DNA of 22,148 bases from JBBQWS01 sp038210415. GTDB taxonomy: Bacteria; Actinomycetota; Actinomycetes; Prado026. Positions 7,144-14,285 of this stretch are shown piece by piece. Below the pieces are notes generated by a model. It made no database searches. It was not told the origin of the DNA and saw only the letters and a program-made list of their open reading frames with translations. Every line of letters starts with the position of its first letter. Within the stretch, counting starts at the first letter, position 1. The position numbers and the translations under genes are program-made. The stretch is taken from NCBI GenBank assembly GCA_038210415.1, contig JBBQWS010000052.1, positions 1 to 22,148 of the forward strand, read 5' to 3'.

Positions 7144-7344
7144 TCAGAGCTTGTGGACGTTGTCGGCCTGCGGCCCTTTCTGGCCCTGCGACACCTCGAA
7201 TTCGACCCGGTCGCCCTCGGCCAGGGACTGGCTGCCGCCCGAGTCGATCGCGCTGTAGTGGACGAACACGTCCGGGCCGTCGTCCTGCCCGATGAAGCCG
7301 TAGCCCTTGTCCGTGTTGAACCACTTGACCGTGCCCTGCGCCAT
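7144..7344 (-). CDS. Cold-shock domain protein (CspA family)
   Basis: 66-residue single cold-shock domain that binds single-stranded RNA and DNA as an RNA chaperone. RNP1 (KGYGFIG) and RNP2 (VFVHYSAI) are intact, as are the opening GTVKWFN and the closing GPQADNV. Start ATG 7344 has GGAG 7 nt upstream. It lies between the transpeptidase gene (59 bp) and the sulfur carrier gene (71 bp), all on the same strand. As I recall, Streptomyces has the same order groEL2 - csp - MoaD-like - threonine synthase, so this is likely a conserved block. Confidence 0.97.
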   Translation of the reverse strand: MAQGTVKWFNTDKGYGFIGQDDGPDVFVHYSAIDSGGSQSLAEGDRVEFEVSQGQKGPQADNVHKL

Positions 7345-7415
7345 GCCGATCTCCGTCCGCACCCGGCCGCCGCAACCCGGCCGCTCAGAGGACCCGAGGT
7401 TAGCGAGGCCCGGGG

Positions 7416-7691
7416 CTAGCCGCCAGCAACCGCGGGGATCACCGACACGGAGCTGCCGGCCGGCGTGAGGGTGTCGAGCCCCTCGGCGAACCGGACGTCC
7501 TCGTCGCCGACGTAGACGTTGACGAATCGGCGCAGCTTGCCCGTGTCGTCGAGGACCCGGGCGGCAATGCCCGGATGGGCGACCTCGAGTGCGGCGATGA
7601 CCTCGGCGAGGGTGCTGCCCTCGACCGCCACCTCCGCCGAGCCGCCGGTGTAGGTGCGCAGGATCGTGGGCACGCGGACGGTGACGCTCAC
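7416..7691 (-). CDS. cysO: Sulfur carrier protein, CysO-like (MoaD/ThiS family)
   Basis: 91-residue ubiquitin-fold sulfur carrier ending in the diglycine needed for thiocarboxylation (PAVAGG). From memory it is strikingly close to Mycobacterium tuberculosis CysO: PTILR, TGG, then FVNVYVGDEDVRF, and the PAVAGG tail. CysO is activated by an adenylyltransferase/sulfurtransferase and hands sulfur to a PLP enzyme (CysM, acceptor O-phosphoserine). Here neither cysM nor the mec protease is adjacent. Instead the GTG start overlaps the stop of the threonine-synthase-like gene (GTGA), implying translational coupling. GAGAGG lies 10 nt upstream. The natural partner may therefore be the ThrC-like enzyme. 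A generic MoaD role in molybdopterin synthesis is less likely given the context. Confidence 0.9.
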   Translation of the reverse strand: MSVTVRVPTILRTYTGGSAEVAVEGSTLAEVIAALEVAHPGIAARVLDDTGKLRRFVNVYVGDEDVRFAEGLDTLTPAGSSVSVIPAVAGG

Positions 7692-8977
7692 GCCAGACCA
7701 ACCTCTCGGAATGCGTCCAACGTCGGACGGATGGTGGCGGTCGGTCCGACCACCGGGGAGACGGCGTCGAGCGTCTTGAGCCCGTCGCCGGTGTTCAGCA
7801 TGACGGTCTCGGCGTCGGGATCGAGCCGGCCCTCGGCCAGCAGCTTGCGCAGCACCGCGACGGTGACGCCGCCGGCGGTCTCGGCGAAGATGCCCTCGGT
7901 CGAGGCGAGCAGCCGGATCCCCTCGACGACCTCGGCGTCCGAGACGTCGGCGATCGCTCCACCGGTGCGTCGCACGACGTCGAGCGCGTACGGCCCGTCG
8001 GCCGGGTTGCCGATCGCGAGCGACTTGGCAATCGTGTCGGGCCGCACCGGCCGGACGATCTCGTGCCCGGCGGCGAAGGCCTGCGAGACCGGCGAGCAGC
8101 CGGTCGCCTGCGCGCCGAACACTGTGTACGGGGTGGCCTGGACCAGGCCCAGCGAGCCGAGCTCGAGCCAGGCCTTGTCGACCTTGGTGAGCAACGATCC
8201 GGAAGCGATCGGGGCGACGACCTGCTCGGGCAGCCGCCACCCGAGCTGCTCAGCGACTTCGTACCCGACCGTCTTGGACCCCTCGGCGTAGAAGGGCCGC
8301 AGGGTGACGTTGACGAAGCCCCAGTCCTCGTGCTCGAAGGCGACCTCGGAGCACAGTCGGTTGACGTCGTCGTAGTTGCCATCGATCGCGATCAGCGTGC
8401 CGCCGTAGACCGCGGCGGTCACGACCTTGCCGTCCTCGAGGTCGCTCGGGATCAGCACGACCGACTTGAGGCCGGCCCGGGTCGCTGCCGCGGCGACAGC
8501 GCCCGCGAGGTTGCCCGTGGACGCGCAGGCCACCGTGCTGAGTCCGAGCGTGTGGGCTGCGGTGAGGGCGACCGCCACGACCCGGTCCTTGAACGAGTGG
8601 GTAGGGTTGCCGCTGTCGTCCTTGACCCAGAGCCGGCGCATGCCGAGCGCCGCAGCGAGGTGGTCGGCCTGGTGCAGCCGGGTCCAGCCGGGGCTGAGGT
8701 CGGTGGGCCGGTCGGCGGCCGCGGCGGGTACGGGCAGCAGCCGGGCGTAGCGCCAGATCGAGTCCGGGCCGGCTTCGATCTCGGCGCGGGTGACGGTGCC
8801 GAAGTCGTAGGCCACCTCGAGCGGGCCGAAGCACTGGTCGCAGGCGTACCTGGCGCCGAGATCGAACCGTTCGCCGCACTCACGACACACCAGCGCGGTG
8901 GCGGGACCGAACGAGCGCGTGGACGCTGAGCCGATCGACGGCGGGTGGGGCGTCAGCTGGGGTGTTGCTTGGACCAT
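7688..8977 (-). CDS. thrC: Threonine synthase family PLP enzyme (possible homocysteine-forming enzyme)
   Basis: 429-residue fold-type II PLP enzyme. An N-terminal zinc ribbon has Cys31-x2-Cys34 and Cys46-x2-Cys49. The PLP lysine is Lys130 in NPTHSFKDR, and the cofactor phosphate loop is STGNL (153-157). This is the long ThrC type that converts O-phosphohomoserine to threonine. The context is unusual: its mRNA starts with a SAM-I riboswitch, and the next gene, in a 4-bp overlap, is a CysO-like sulfur carrier. No hom or thrB gene is present. It may be plain threonine synthase, regulated because it competes with methionine synthesis for phosphohomoserine. Alternatively it may use the carrier thiocarboxylate for gamma-replacement to homocysteine. 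Start ATG 8977 has GAGGAG 6 nt upstream; a longer reading frame to 9028 would run through the riboswitch. Confidence 0.92.
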   Translation of the reverse strand: MVQATPQLTPHPPSIGSASTRSFGPATALVCRECGERFDLGARYACDQCFGPLEVAYDFGTVTRAEIEAGPDSIWRYARLLPVPAAAADRPTDLSPGWTRLHQADHLAAALGMRRLWVKDDSGNPTHSFKDRVVAVALTAAHTLGLSTVACASTGNLAGAVAAAATRAGLKSVVLIPSDLEDGKVVTAAVYGGTLIAIDGNYDDVNRLCSEVAFEHEDWGFVNVTLRPFYAEGSKTVGYEVAEQLGWRLPEQVVAPIASGSLLTKVDKAWLELGSLGLVQATPYTVFGAQATGCSPVSQAFAAGHEIVRPVRPDTIAKSLAIGNPADGPYALDVVRRTGGAIADVSDAEVVEGIRLLASTEGIFAETAGGVTVAVLRKLLAEGRLDPDAETVMLNTGDGLKTLDAVSPVVGPTATIRPTLDAFREVGLA

Positions 8978-8986
8978 GGGAAGCTC

Positions 8987-9092
8987 CTCATCTTCCCCGC
9001 CGGGACACCGGCGGGACGGAGTTGGCACCTGGTACGTCGAGTACTGGTTGCCGGGGCTTCACCGGGCCGTTCCCTCTGCCCCTCTGGATGAG
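8987..9092 (-). ncRNA. SAM-I riboswitch (S-box)
   Basis: Transcribed leftward, the 106-nt element has all the S-box landmarks in order. These are P1 5' strand CTCATC (9087-9092); AGAGG followed by GAGGGA and GGCCCGGTGAAGCC; the invariant GGCAACC (9046-9052 on the plus strand as GGTTGCC); a P3 stem with GTAC arms; AGGTGCCAACTCC (9018-9030); a GC-rich P4 stem; and the P1 3' strand GATGAG (8987-8992). The P1 3' strand overlaps the GAGGAG ribosome site of thrC (8984-8989) by three bases. Closing of P1 by SAM would therefore directly mask translation initiation. It controls thrC and, by coupling, cysO. Confidence 0.96.
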
Positions 9093-9123
9093 CGGTATTA
9101 AGTTGTGGGTCAGGCTGGTTGAG

Positions 9124-9129
9124 ACTCTA
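9124..9129 (-). promoter_or_regulatory. Possible -10 of the thrC-cysO transcript
   Basis: TAGAGT on the minus strand fits TANNNT and would start transcription near 9117, about 25 nt before the riboswitch P1 helix. No convincing -35 is seen. TTAATA at 9096-9101 is an alternative but would start inside P1. Confidence 0.25.
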
Positions 9130-9206
9130 CCGAACCGTCCGCCCCGCCCTCTCCCCCCGTCCGGGTGGCGAGACACCACCCCGACGACCCCGCCGAGGAG
9201 ACCACC

Positions 9207-10187
9207 ATGCGACCCGACGTCGAGCGCTGGCTGGGCCGGCGCACGTCCGCAGCCGCCGACTGGCCGGCCGAGCGACTGCACGCAGCCAAGGGCGCCACGC
9301 GGGTCAGTGTGGTGCTGCCTGCCCTCGACGAGGAGGAGACGATCGGTGCGATCGTCTCCTCGATCCGCACCGGGCTCATGACGCCCGCGGAGCACCCCTT
9401 GGTCGACGAGCTCGTCGTGATGGACTCCGGCTGCACCGACCGCACGGCAGCCAGGGCGCGGGCGGCCGGCGCCCGGGTCGTGCACCGCGGCGACATCCTG
9501 GCCGACTTGCCCTCCAGGCCCGGCAAGGGAGAGGTGCTGTGGCGCTCGCTCGCCGCGACGACCGGCGACCTGGTCGTGTTCGTCGACGCCGACCTGCGCT
9601 CGTTCCGGCCCGACTACGTCCGCGGCCTGCTCGGGCCGCTGCTGACCGACCCCGCCGTGGACCTGGTCAAGGCCGCCTACGACCGGCCGCTGCGCGACGG
9701 AGGTTCGGTGCTGCCGGCCGGCGGAGGCCGGGTCACCGAGCTGGTGGCGCGACCCCTGCTCAACCTGCACTGGCCCGAGCTCGCCGGCGTCGTCCAGCCG
9801 CTCGCCGGCGAGTACGCCGCCCGGCGCAACCTGCTCGAGACGCTGACCTTCCCCACCGGTTACGGCGTCGAGCTGGCCGTGCTGGTCGACACGCTGCGGG
9901 TCGCGGGGCTCGACGCGATCGCCCAGGTCGACCTCGGTGTGCGCGAGCACCGGCACCAGGGCGACGCCCGGCTCGGCCTGATGGCGTCCGAGATCTGGCA
10001 GGTCGCCGTCAGCCGGCTCGAGCGCGAGGGCAGCCTGCGGCTGCGAGCGCCGCTGAATCCCACGCTGACGCAGTTCGAACGCGTCGACGGCGCGCTCGTG
10101 GCGCGCACCCACGACGTCGAGCTAGTCGAACGGCCGCCGATGCTGAGCCGCCACGAGTACGCCGTCCGACGGGAGCAGGCGTCCTGA
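9207..10187 (+). CDS. gpgS: Glucosyl-3-phosphoglycerate synthase
   Basis: 326-residue retaining glycosyltransferase (GT81) that moves glucose from an NDP-glucose to 3-phosphoglycerate. It is the first step toward glucosylglycerate, a compatible solute, and in mycobacteria toward methylglucose lipopolysaccharides. The GT-A fold is visible: VSVVLPALDEEETIG, the DSGCTDRT turn, the family motif PGKGEVLWRS (105-114), and the metal-binding DAD at 127-129 (VVFVDADLRSF). The acceptor region GEYAARRNLLETLTFPTGYGVE and HRHQGD are also typical. Start ATG 9207 has GAGGAG 6 nt upstream; a GTG at 9165 is in frame but has no support. It opens a tight run with the HExxH gene, otsA and the AAA+ gene. No phosphatase GpgP is recognised in the window. 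Confidence 0.95.
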   Translation: MRPDVERWLGRRTSAAADWPAERLHAAKGATRVSVVLPALDEEETIGAIVSSIRTGLMTPAEHPLVDELVVMDSGCTDRTAARARAAGARVVHRGDILADLPSRPGKGEVLWRSLAATTGDLVVFVDADLRSFRPDYVRGLLGPLLTDPAVDLVKAAYDRPLRDGGSVLPAGGGRVTELVARPLLNLHWPELAGVVQPLAGEYAARRNLLETLTFPTGYGVELAVLVDTLRVAGLDAIAQVDLGVREHRHQGDARLGLMASEIWQVAVSRLEREGSLRLRAPLNPTLTQFERVDGALVARTHDVELVERPPMLSRHEYAVRREQAS

Positions 10188-10603
10188 ACCATCGACTGCG
10201 CGCGGCGATCAACACGGTCGGACTGAGCACCCTGCTCGGCCTGGCTGTCGCGAAGAGCGGTCGGGCCGTCCTGTCGCCCGGGCCGAGCGGGCTCGTGCTC
10301 GCGACGAGATGGCGTGGCCGGCTGCCCCGGGCGACCGCGTTCACTGTCGGCGACGTGGTGGTGACCCGGCTCAGCGCCACCGAGCTCGCGCACCGCCCCG
10401 CGCTGCTCGGGCACGAGGCCCGGCACGCGGAGCAGTGGGCCTGCTGGCTCGGGCTGCCGTTCCTCCCCGCATACGCCGTCGCCGCAATCTGGTCGCTGTG
10501 CCGCACCGGCGACCCCGCGTCGGCGAACACCTTCGAACGCCGGGCCGGGCTGGCCGCGGGTGGGTACGTCGAACGGGCTGTCCGACGCCCCTCTAGGGTC
10601 TGA
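10184..10603 (+). CDS. Small HExxH-motif protein (possible zinc-peptidase-like), CTG start
   Basis: About 139 residues, not assigned to a family. The clear feature is HEARHAEQW (His77, Glu78, His81, Gln84), an HExxHxxQ pattern like the zinc-binding helix of DUF4157-type proteins. A further acidic residue occurs in FERRAG (Glu118) and could be the third ligand, but this is inference. Hydrophobic segments near residues 8-23 and 90-106 (FLPAYAVAAIWSL) suggest membrane association. Start: no ATG or GTG fits upstream. CTG 10184 overlaps the gpgS stop as CTGA, with GGGAG 8 nt before it, and gives a full-length product. A later GTG near 10292 would remove the first hydrophobic segment. Two bases separate its stop from the otsA ATG, so it is inside the operon. 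Function unknown. Confidence 0.72.
   Translation: MNHRLRAAINTVGLSTLLGLAVAKSGRAVLSPGPSGLVLATRWRGRLPRATAFTVGDVVVTRLSATELAHRPALLGHEARHAEQWACWLGLPFLPAYAVAAIWSLCRTGDPASANTFERRAGLAAGGYVERAVRRPSRV
10594..10599 (+). promoter_or_regulatory. Possible internal leaderless -10 for otsA
   Basis: TAGGGT (TANNNT) then exactly six nucleotides then the otsA ATG. It lies in the last codons of the preceding gene. The AGGG could equally serve as a ribosome site 8 nt before the ATG, so the reading is ambiguous. Confidence 0.25.
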
Positions 10604-10605
10604 CC

Positions 10606-12045
10606 ATGCAGACCGGTACGGGGAACGCCGCCGTCGTGCTCGCGTCCAACCGCGGGCCGGTCTCGTACGTGCTCGACGAGGTCGGGCGGCTGACGCCGCG
10701 ACGAGGTGGGGGTGGCCTCGTCGCCGGCCTGGGAGGGGCGGCCACGGGGGTCTGGGTCTGCGCCGCGCTCACCGACGGCGACCGACTCGCCGTCCGCCGC
10801 GTCCAGGACGGACGCCTCGAGCACGAAGCAGGCACCGCGCCCGCGGTGCGCATGCTCGACATCGACCCGGTGACGTTCGACCGCGCCTATAGCGTCGTCG
10901 CGAACTCCGTGCTGTGGTTCGTCCAGCACCAGCTCTTCGACGCCGCGTACCTCCCGTGCTTCGACGAGCAGTTCGGCCGCGACTGGGCGGGGTACGAGCG
11001 GTACAACGAGGCGTTCGCCGACGCCGTGGCGCAAGAGGCCGCCGAAGGCGCTGCGGTGCTCGTGCAGGACTACCACCTCACGCTCGTCCCGCAGCTGCTG
11101 CGCGAACGCCGGCCAGACCTGCGGATCAGCCACTTCTCGCACACGCCGTGGGCTGCCCCCGACTACTTCCGGATCCTGCCCGCGACGGTCGCGGCCCAGG
11201 TTCTGGTGGGGATGCTCGGCGCCGACCGCGTCGGCTTCCTCACCGAGCGCTGGGCCACGGCGTTCGTGCGTTGCTGCACCGAGCTGCTCGGCGCCACAGT
11301 CGAAGGGCGCACCCTCACCTACGCGGGGCACATCACCGTGGTCGACGTGCACCCGCTCGGGGTCGACGGGGTCGAGCTGCGCGAACGGGCTTCCCGGCCG
11401 GACGTGCAGGCCAGGTTGGCGACCCTGCGCTACCAGGTCGGCGACCGGCGCTGCATCGTCCGGATCGACCGCACCGAGCTGTCGAAGAACATCCTGCGCG
11501 GGCTGGAGGCGTACCGCGAGCTGCTGCGGCGGTACCCCCAGTGGGTCGGCCAGGTCGTCCACGTCGCGTTCGCCTACCCGAGCCGGCACGACCTGCCCGC
11601 CTACCGCGAGTACACCGCCGCCGTGCAGCGAGCGGCCCGAGCGATCGTCGACGAGTTCGGCACCCCCGAGTGGACCCCGCTGCTGCTTCACGTCGAGGAC
11701 GACTACCCCCGCTCGCTGGCCGCGTACCAGCTGGCCGACGTGCTCCTCGTCAACCCGGTGCGCGATGGCATGAATCTCGTGGCGAAGGAGGGCCCGGTGC
11801 TTGCGGAGAACGGCTGCGTGCTCGTGCTCTCGCGCGAGGCCGGCGCCGCCGCCGAGCTCGGCGCCGACGCGCTGCTGGTCAACCCGTTCGACATCGTCGA
11901 GACGACCGACGCCCTGCATGCCGCCCTGCTCATGCCGGCCGACGAGCGGCGCGCCCGCTGCGACCGGCTGACCTCGGCCGCCACCGCCCTGCCACCGAGC
12001 GGCTGGTTCGCTGCGCAGCTCGACGCGCTCGCGGGCCTTGCGTGA
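10606..12045 (+). CDS. otsA: Trehalose-6-phosphate synthase family glycosyltransferase (divergent, GT20)
   Basis: 479-residue GT-B enzyme expected to make trehalose 6-phosphate from NDP-glucose and glucose 6-phosphate. Family landmarks are the N-terminal loop RGGGGLVAGL (33-42), QDYHLTLVPQLLR (154-166), HFSHTPWAAPDYFRILP (176-192), and the C-terminal RDGMNLVAKE (386-395) with LSREAGAAAELG. The donor-phosphate site differs from E. coli OtsA: instead of RLDYSKGL it reads RIDRTELSKN (286-295). The Arg and Lys are kept, but two residues are inserted. I recall this variant in actinobacterial OtsA-like proteins, related to the pseudo-glycosyltransferase of validamycin synthesis, so the acceptor deserves a check. 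The gene follows the HExxH gene by 2 bp and overlaps the AAA+ gene by GTGA. The otsB phosphatase lies nearby on the opposite strand. Confidence 0.88.
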   Translation: MQTGTGNAAVVLASNRGPVSYVLDEVGRLTPRRGGGGLVAGLGGAATGVWVCAALTDGDRLAVRRVQDGRLEHEAGTAPAVRMLDIDPVTFDRAYSVVANSVLWFVQHQLFDAAYLPCFDEQFGRDWAGYERYNEAFADAVAQEAAEGAAVLVQDYHLTLVPQLLRERRPDLRISHFSHTPWAAPDYFRILPATVAAQVLVGMLGADRVGFLTERWATAFVRCCTELLGATVEGRTLTYAGHITVVDVHPLGVDGVELRERASRPDVQARLATLRYQVGDRRCIVRIDRTELSKNILRGLEAYRELLRRYPQWVGQVVHVAFAYPSRHDLPAYREYTAAVQRAARAIVDEFGTPEWTPLLLHVEDDYPRSLAAYQLADVLLVNPVRDGMNLVAKEGPVLAENGCVLVLSREAGAAAELGADALLVNPFDIVETTDALHAALLMPADERRARCDRLTSAATALPPSGWFAAQLDALAGLA

Positions 12046-14285
12046 CCATCACCCCGACGGCCGGAGACGGCGAGTTCGCCCTCACCGTCGTCGAGCACGC
12101 CGGCAGCCTCGACGCGCGGCGCGGCGTGGTCCGCATCGCCGCCGGCACGATGGCAGCGCTGGGGCTTCGCCCCTGGGACCCGCTGCGGGTGCGGGGCAAC
12201 CGCGTCACGGGCGCGCTGGTCGCGCTCTCGCCGCCGGGCACCGACGAACGGACCCTGCTCGCCGACGCACTCACCCTGCGCAACCTGCAGGTTGCCTCGG
12301 GCACCACGGTGTGGGTGCGTCGCGCTGTCGAGCAGCCGGCCGCGCGGCTGGTGCTGTCCGCCCCGGCGGAGGTCGTGGCGGCCGTCCCCCCGGAGGTCCT
12401 GCGGACGGCGCTGCTCGGCAAGGTCGTCGTCCGCGGCGACCAGGTGTCGTTGCTGCCACAGGACTTCGCGCTCCCCCCGGGCACCGACCCCGGCCAGCTC
12501 ACGGCCGCGCGGCGCACCATCGAGGTGGGGGTCACGGCCTGGATGGCGGTCGACCTGCTGGTGATGGACGCGACCCCGCTCGAGCCCGCGATCGTCACGA
12601 TGGGCACGGTGGTCGGCTGGGCAGGTGCCACCAGCACCGACGGCACCAGCACCCCCTTGGTGGCGCCCGCGGTCCCGCCGGCGCGGACCGACACCGTTGC
12701 GGCCGTGGCCCAGGTCGTCGTACCCGGTCTCGAGGGGCCGGCAGCGGAGCTGCGCGAACAGCTCGACCTCGCCTTCCACCACAGCGACCTGCTCGCTCGG
12801 CTCGGCACCAGCCCGCAGGTGGGCATCCTGCTCGGCGGCCCGGCCGGGTCCGGCAAGACCACCATCGTCGAGACCGTCTGCGCGGGGTTGGGCGCAGCGG
12901 TGGTCCCGTTGCGCTGCCAGCGGCTCACGTCGCTCGAGGTCAACGACGCCGTCGCCGAGATCACCGCAGCCGCGCAGCGGACCCTCAGCCACGTCCCAGC
13001 GGTGCTCTTCCTCGAGGACGTCGAGCAGCTCACCCCCGACGAGCCCGGGGCCCGCGGACCGCTGCTCAGCGTGCTCGTCGACACGGTCCGCAGCCTCGTC
13101 GCCGACGGCCGGGTCGCCGTCGTCGCGACCACGTCGGCCACCGAGTCGGTCAGCCCAGCCCTGCGCGGCGACGGCCTGCTGCAACGTTCGATCGCCGTGC
13201 CCCTGCCCAGCCGCGACCTGCGGCTGAAGATGCTGGGGTTCCTCACCCGGGCCATGCCCCTGGCGACCGACGTGCGGCTGGCCGACGTCGCGGCCAGGAC
13301 CCCCGGATACGTCATCGCCGACCTGGCGTCCCTCACCCACGAAGCCGCTGTCCGAGCGGCGCACCGGCTGCGCGACGCAGCGCCCGACGGCGCCGCCCTG
13401 GTGAGCGCAGCCGACTTCGCCGCTGCCCTCGAAGTCGTCCGGCCGACGTCGATGGACGGCCAGGGGCTCGAGAGCCCCGACCTGACCCTCGACGACGTCG
13501 GTGACATGGTGGCCGTCAAGCAGGTTCTCACCGAGACGGTGCTGTGGCCGCTGAGCTTCCCCGACACGTTCGCCCGCCTCGGCATCCGACCGGCCCGCGG
13601 CGTGCTGCTCTACGGCCCGCCGGGCTGCGGCAAGACGTACCTCGTCCGGGCCCTCGCCGGCACGGGCCAGGCCAACGTCCTGCCCGTCAAGGGCGCCGAG
13701 CTGCTGAGCAAGTGGGTGGGCGAGTCCGAGCGCGGCGTACGCGAGCTGTTCCGCCGGGCTCGCGAGGCCGCACCGGCGCTGATCTTCCTCGACGAGGTCG
13801 ACGCCCTCGCGCCGCAACGAGGGCAGGGCAGCGACTCCGGGGTGACCGACCGCGTGGTCGCGGCGCTGCTCACCGAGCTGGACGGAATCGAGGCACTGCG
13901 CAACGTCGTCGTGGTTGCAGCCACCAACCGCCCTGACCTGGTCGACTCGGCGTTGCTCCGCCCCGGTCGGCTCGACCGGCTGGTGTACGTCCCGCCGCCG
14001 GACGGGCCCGCCCGGGCCGAGATCCTGCGGGCCGCAGCCCGCAGCACCCCACTGGAGCCCGGCATCGACCTGGCGGCGATCGCCGAACGGCTGCCCGGCT
14101 TCTCTGCCGCCGACTGTGCAGCACTGGTCCGCGAGGCTGCCCTCGTGGCGATGCGAGAGTCGATGGCCGCACCAGTCGTGACGGCCCACCACCTCGAGCA
14201 GGCGCTAGGCATCGTGCGGCCGTCGATCAAGCCGGAGCTCCTGGCCGGGCTCGAGGCGTTCGCCGCGGCTCACTCCAGCAGCTGA
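12042..14285 (+). CDS. CDC48/VCP-like tandem AAA+ ATPase with degenerate first ring
   Basis: 747 residues. An N-terminal VAT/CDC48-type double-psi-barrel-like region (~1-210, 'GVVRIAAGTMAALGLRPWD') precedes two AAA+ modules. D2 is complete: Walker A GPPGCGKT (525-532), pore loop KGAELLSKWVGESE, Walker B IFLDEVD (Asp584, Glu585), sensor-1 VAATNRPD and arginine fingers RPGRLDR (640-646). D1 keeps Walker A GGPAGSGKT (265-273), but its Walker B is VLFLEDVE (Glu-Asp in place of Asp-Glu). The sensor-1 Asn is lost (VATTSATES) and the finger region reads LRGDGLLQR, so D1 probably binds but hydrolyses ATP poorly. It likely unfolds or remodels proteins. Start: GTG 12042 overlaps the otsA stop (GTGA). 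Its tail overlaps the otsB tail by 16 bp. Confidence 0.92.
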   Translation: MTITPTAGDGEFALTVVEHAGSLDARRGVVRIAAGTMAALGLRPWDPLRVRGNRVTGALVALSPPGTDERTLLADALTLRNLQVASGTTVWVRRAVEQPAARLVLSAPAEVVAAVPPEVLRTALLGKVVVRGDQVSLLPQDFALPPGTDPGQLTAARRTIEVGVTAWMAVDLLVMDATPLEPAIVTMGTVVGWAGATSTDGTSTPLVAPAVPPARTDTVAAVAQVVVPGLEGPAAELREQLDLAFHHSDLLARLGTSPQVGILLGGPAGSGKTTIVETVCAGLGAAVVPLRCQRLTSLEVNDAVAEITAAAQRTLSHVPAVLFLEDVEQLTPDEPGARGPLLSVLVDTVRSLVADGRVAVVATTSATESVSPALRGDGLLQRSIAVPLPSRDLRLKMLGFLTRAMPLATDVRLADVAARTPGYVIADLASLTHEAAVRAAHRLRDAAPDGAALVSAADFAAALEVVRPTSMDGQGLESPDLTLDDVGDMVAVKQVLTETVLWPLSFPDTFARLGIRPARGVLLYGPPGCGKTYLVRALAGTGQANVLPVKGAELLSKWVGESERGVRELFRRAREAAPALIFLDEVDALAPQRGQGSDSGVTDRVVAALLTELDGIEALRNVVVVAATNRPDLVDSALLRPGRLDRLVYVPPPDGPARAEILRAAARSTPLEPGIDLAAIAERLPGFSAADCAALVREAALVAMRESMAAPVVTAHHLEQALGIVRPSIKPELLAGLEAFAAAHSSS

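Noticed and set aside
9165..9206. Upstream GTG start for gpgS
   Set aside because: No ribosome site; ATG 9207 has GAGGAG at ideal spacing and matches the family start.
10009..11919. Minus-strand open frame opposite gpgS, the HExxH gene and otsA
   Set aside because: Antisense to conserved genes with full motifs; no domain seen.
11703..14192. Very long minus-strand open frame across otsA and the AAA+ gene
   Set aside because: It is antisense to two strongly supported genes, has no recognisable domains and a biased Gly/Arg/His/Asp composition.
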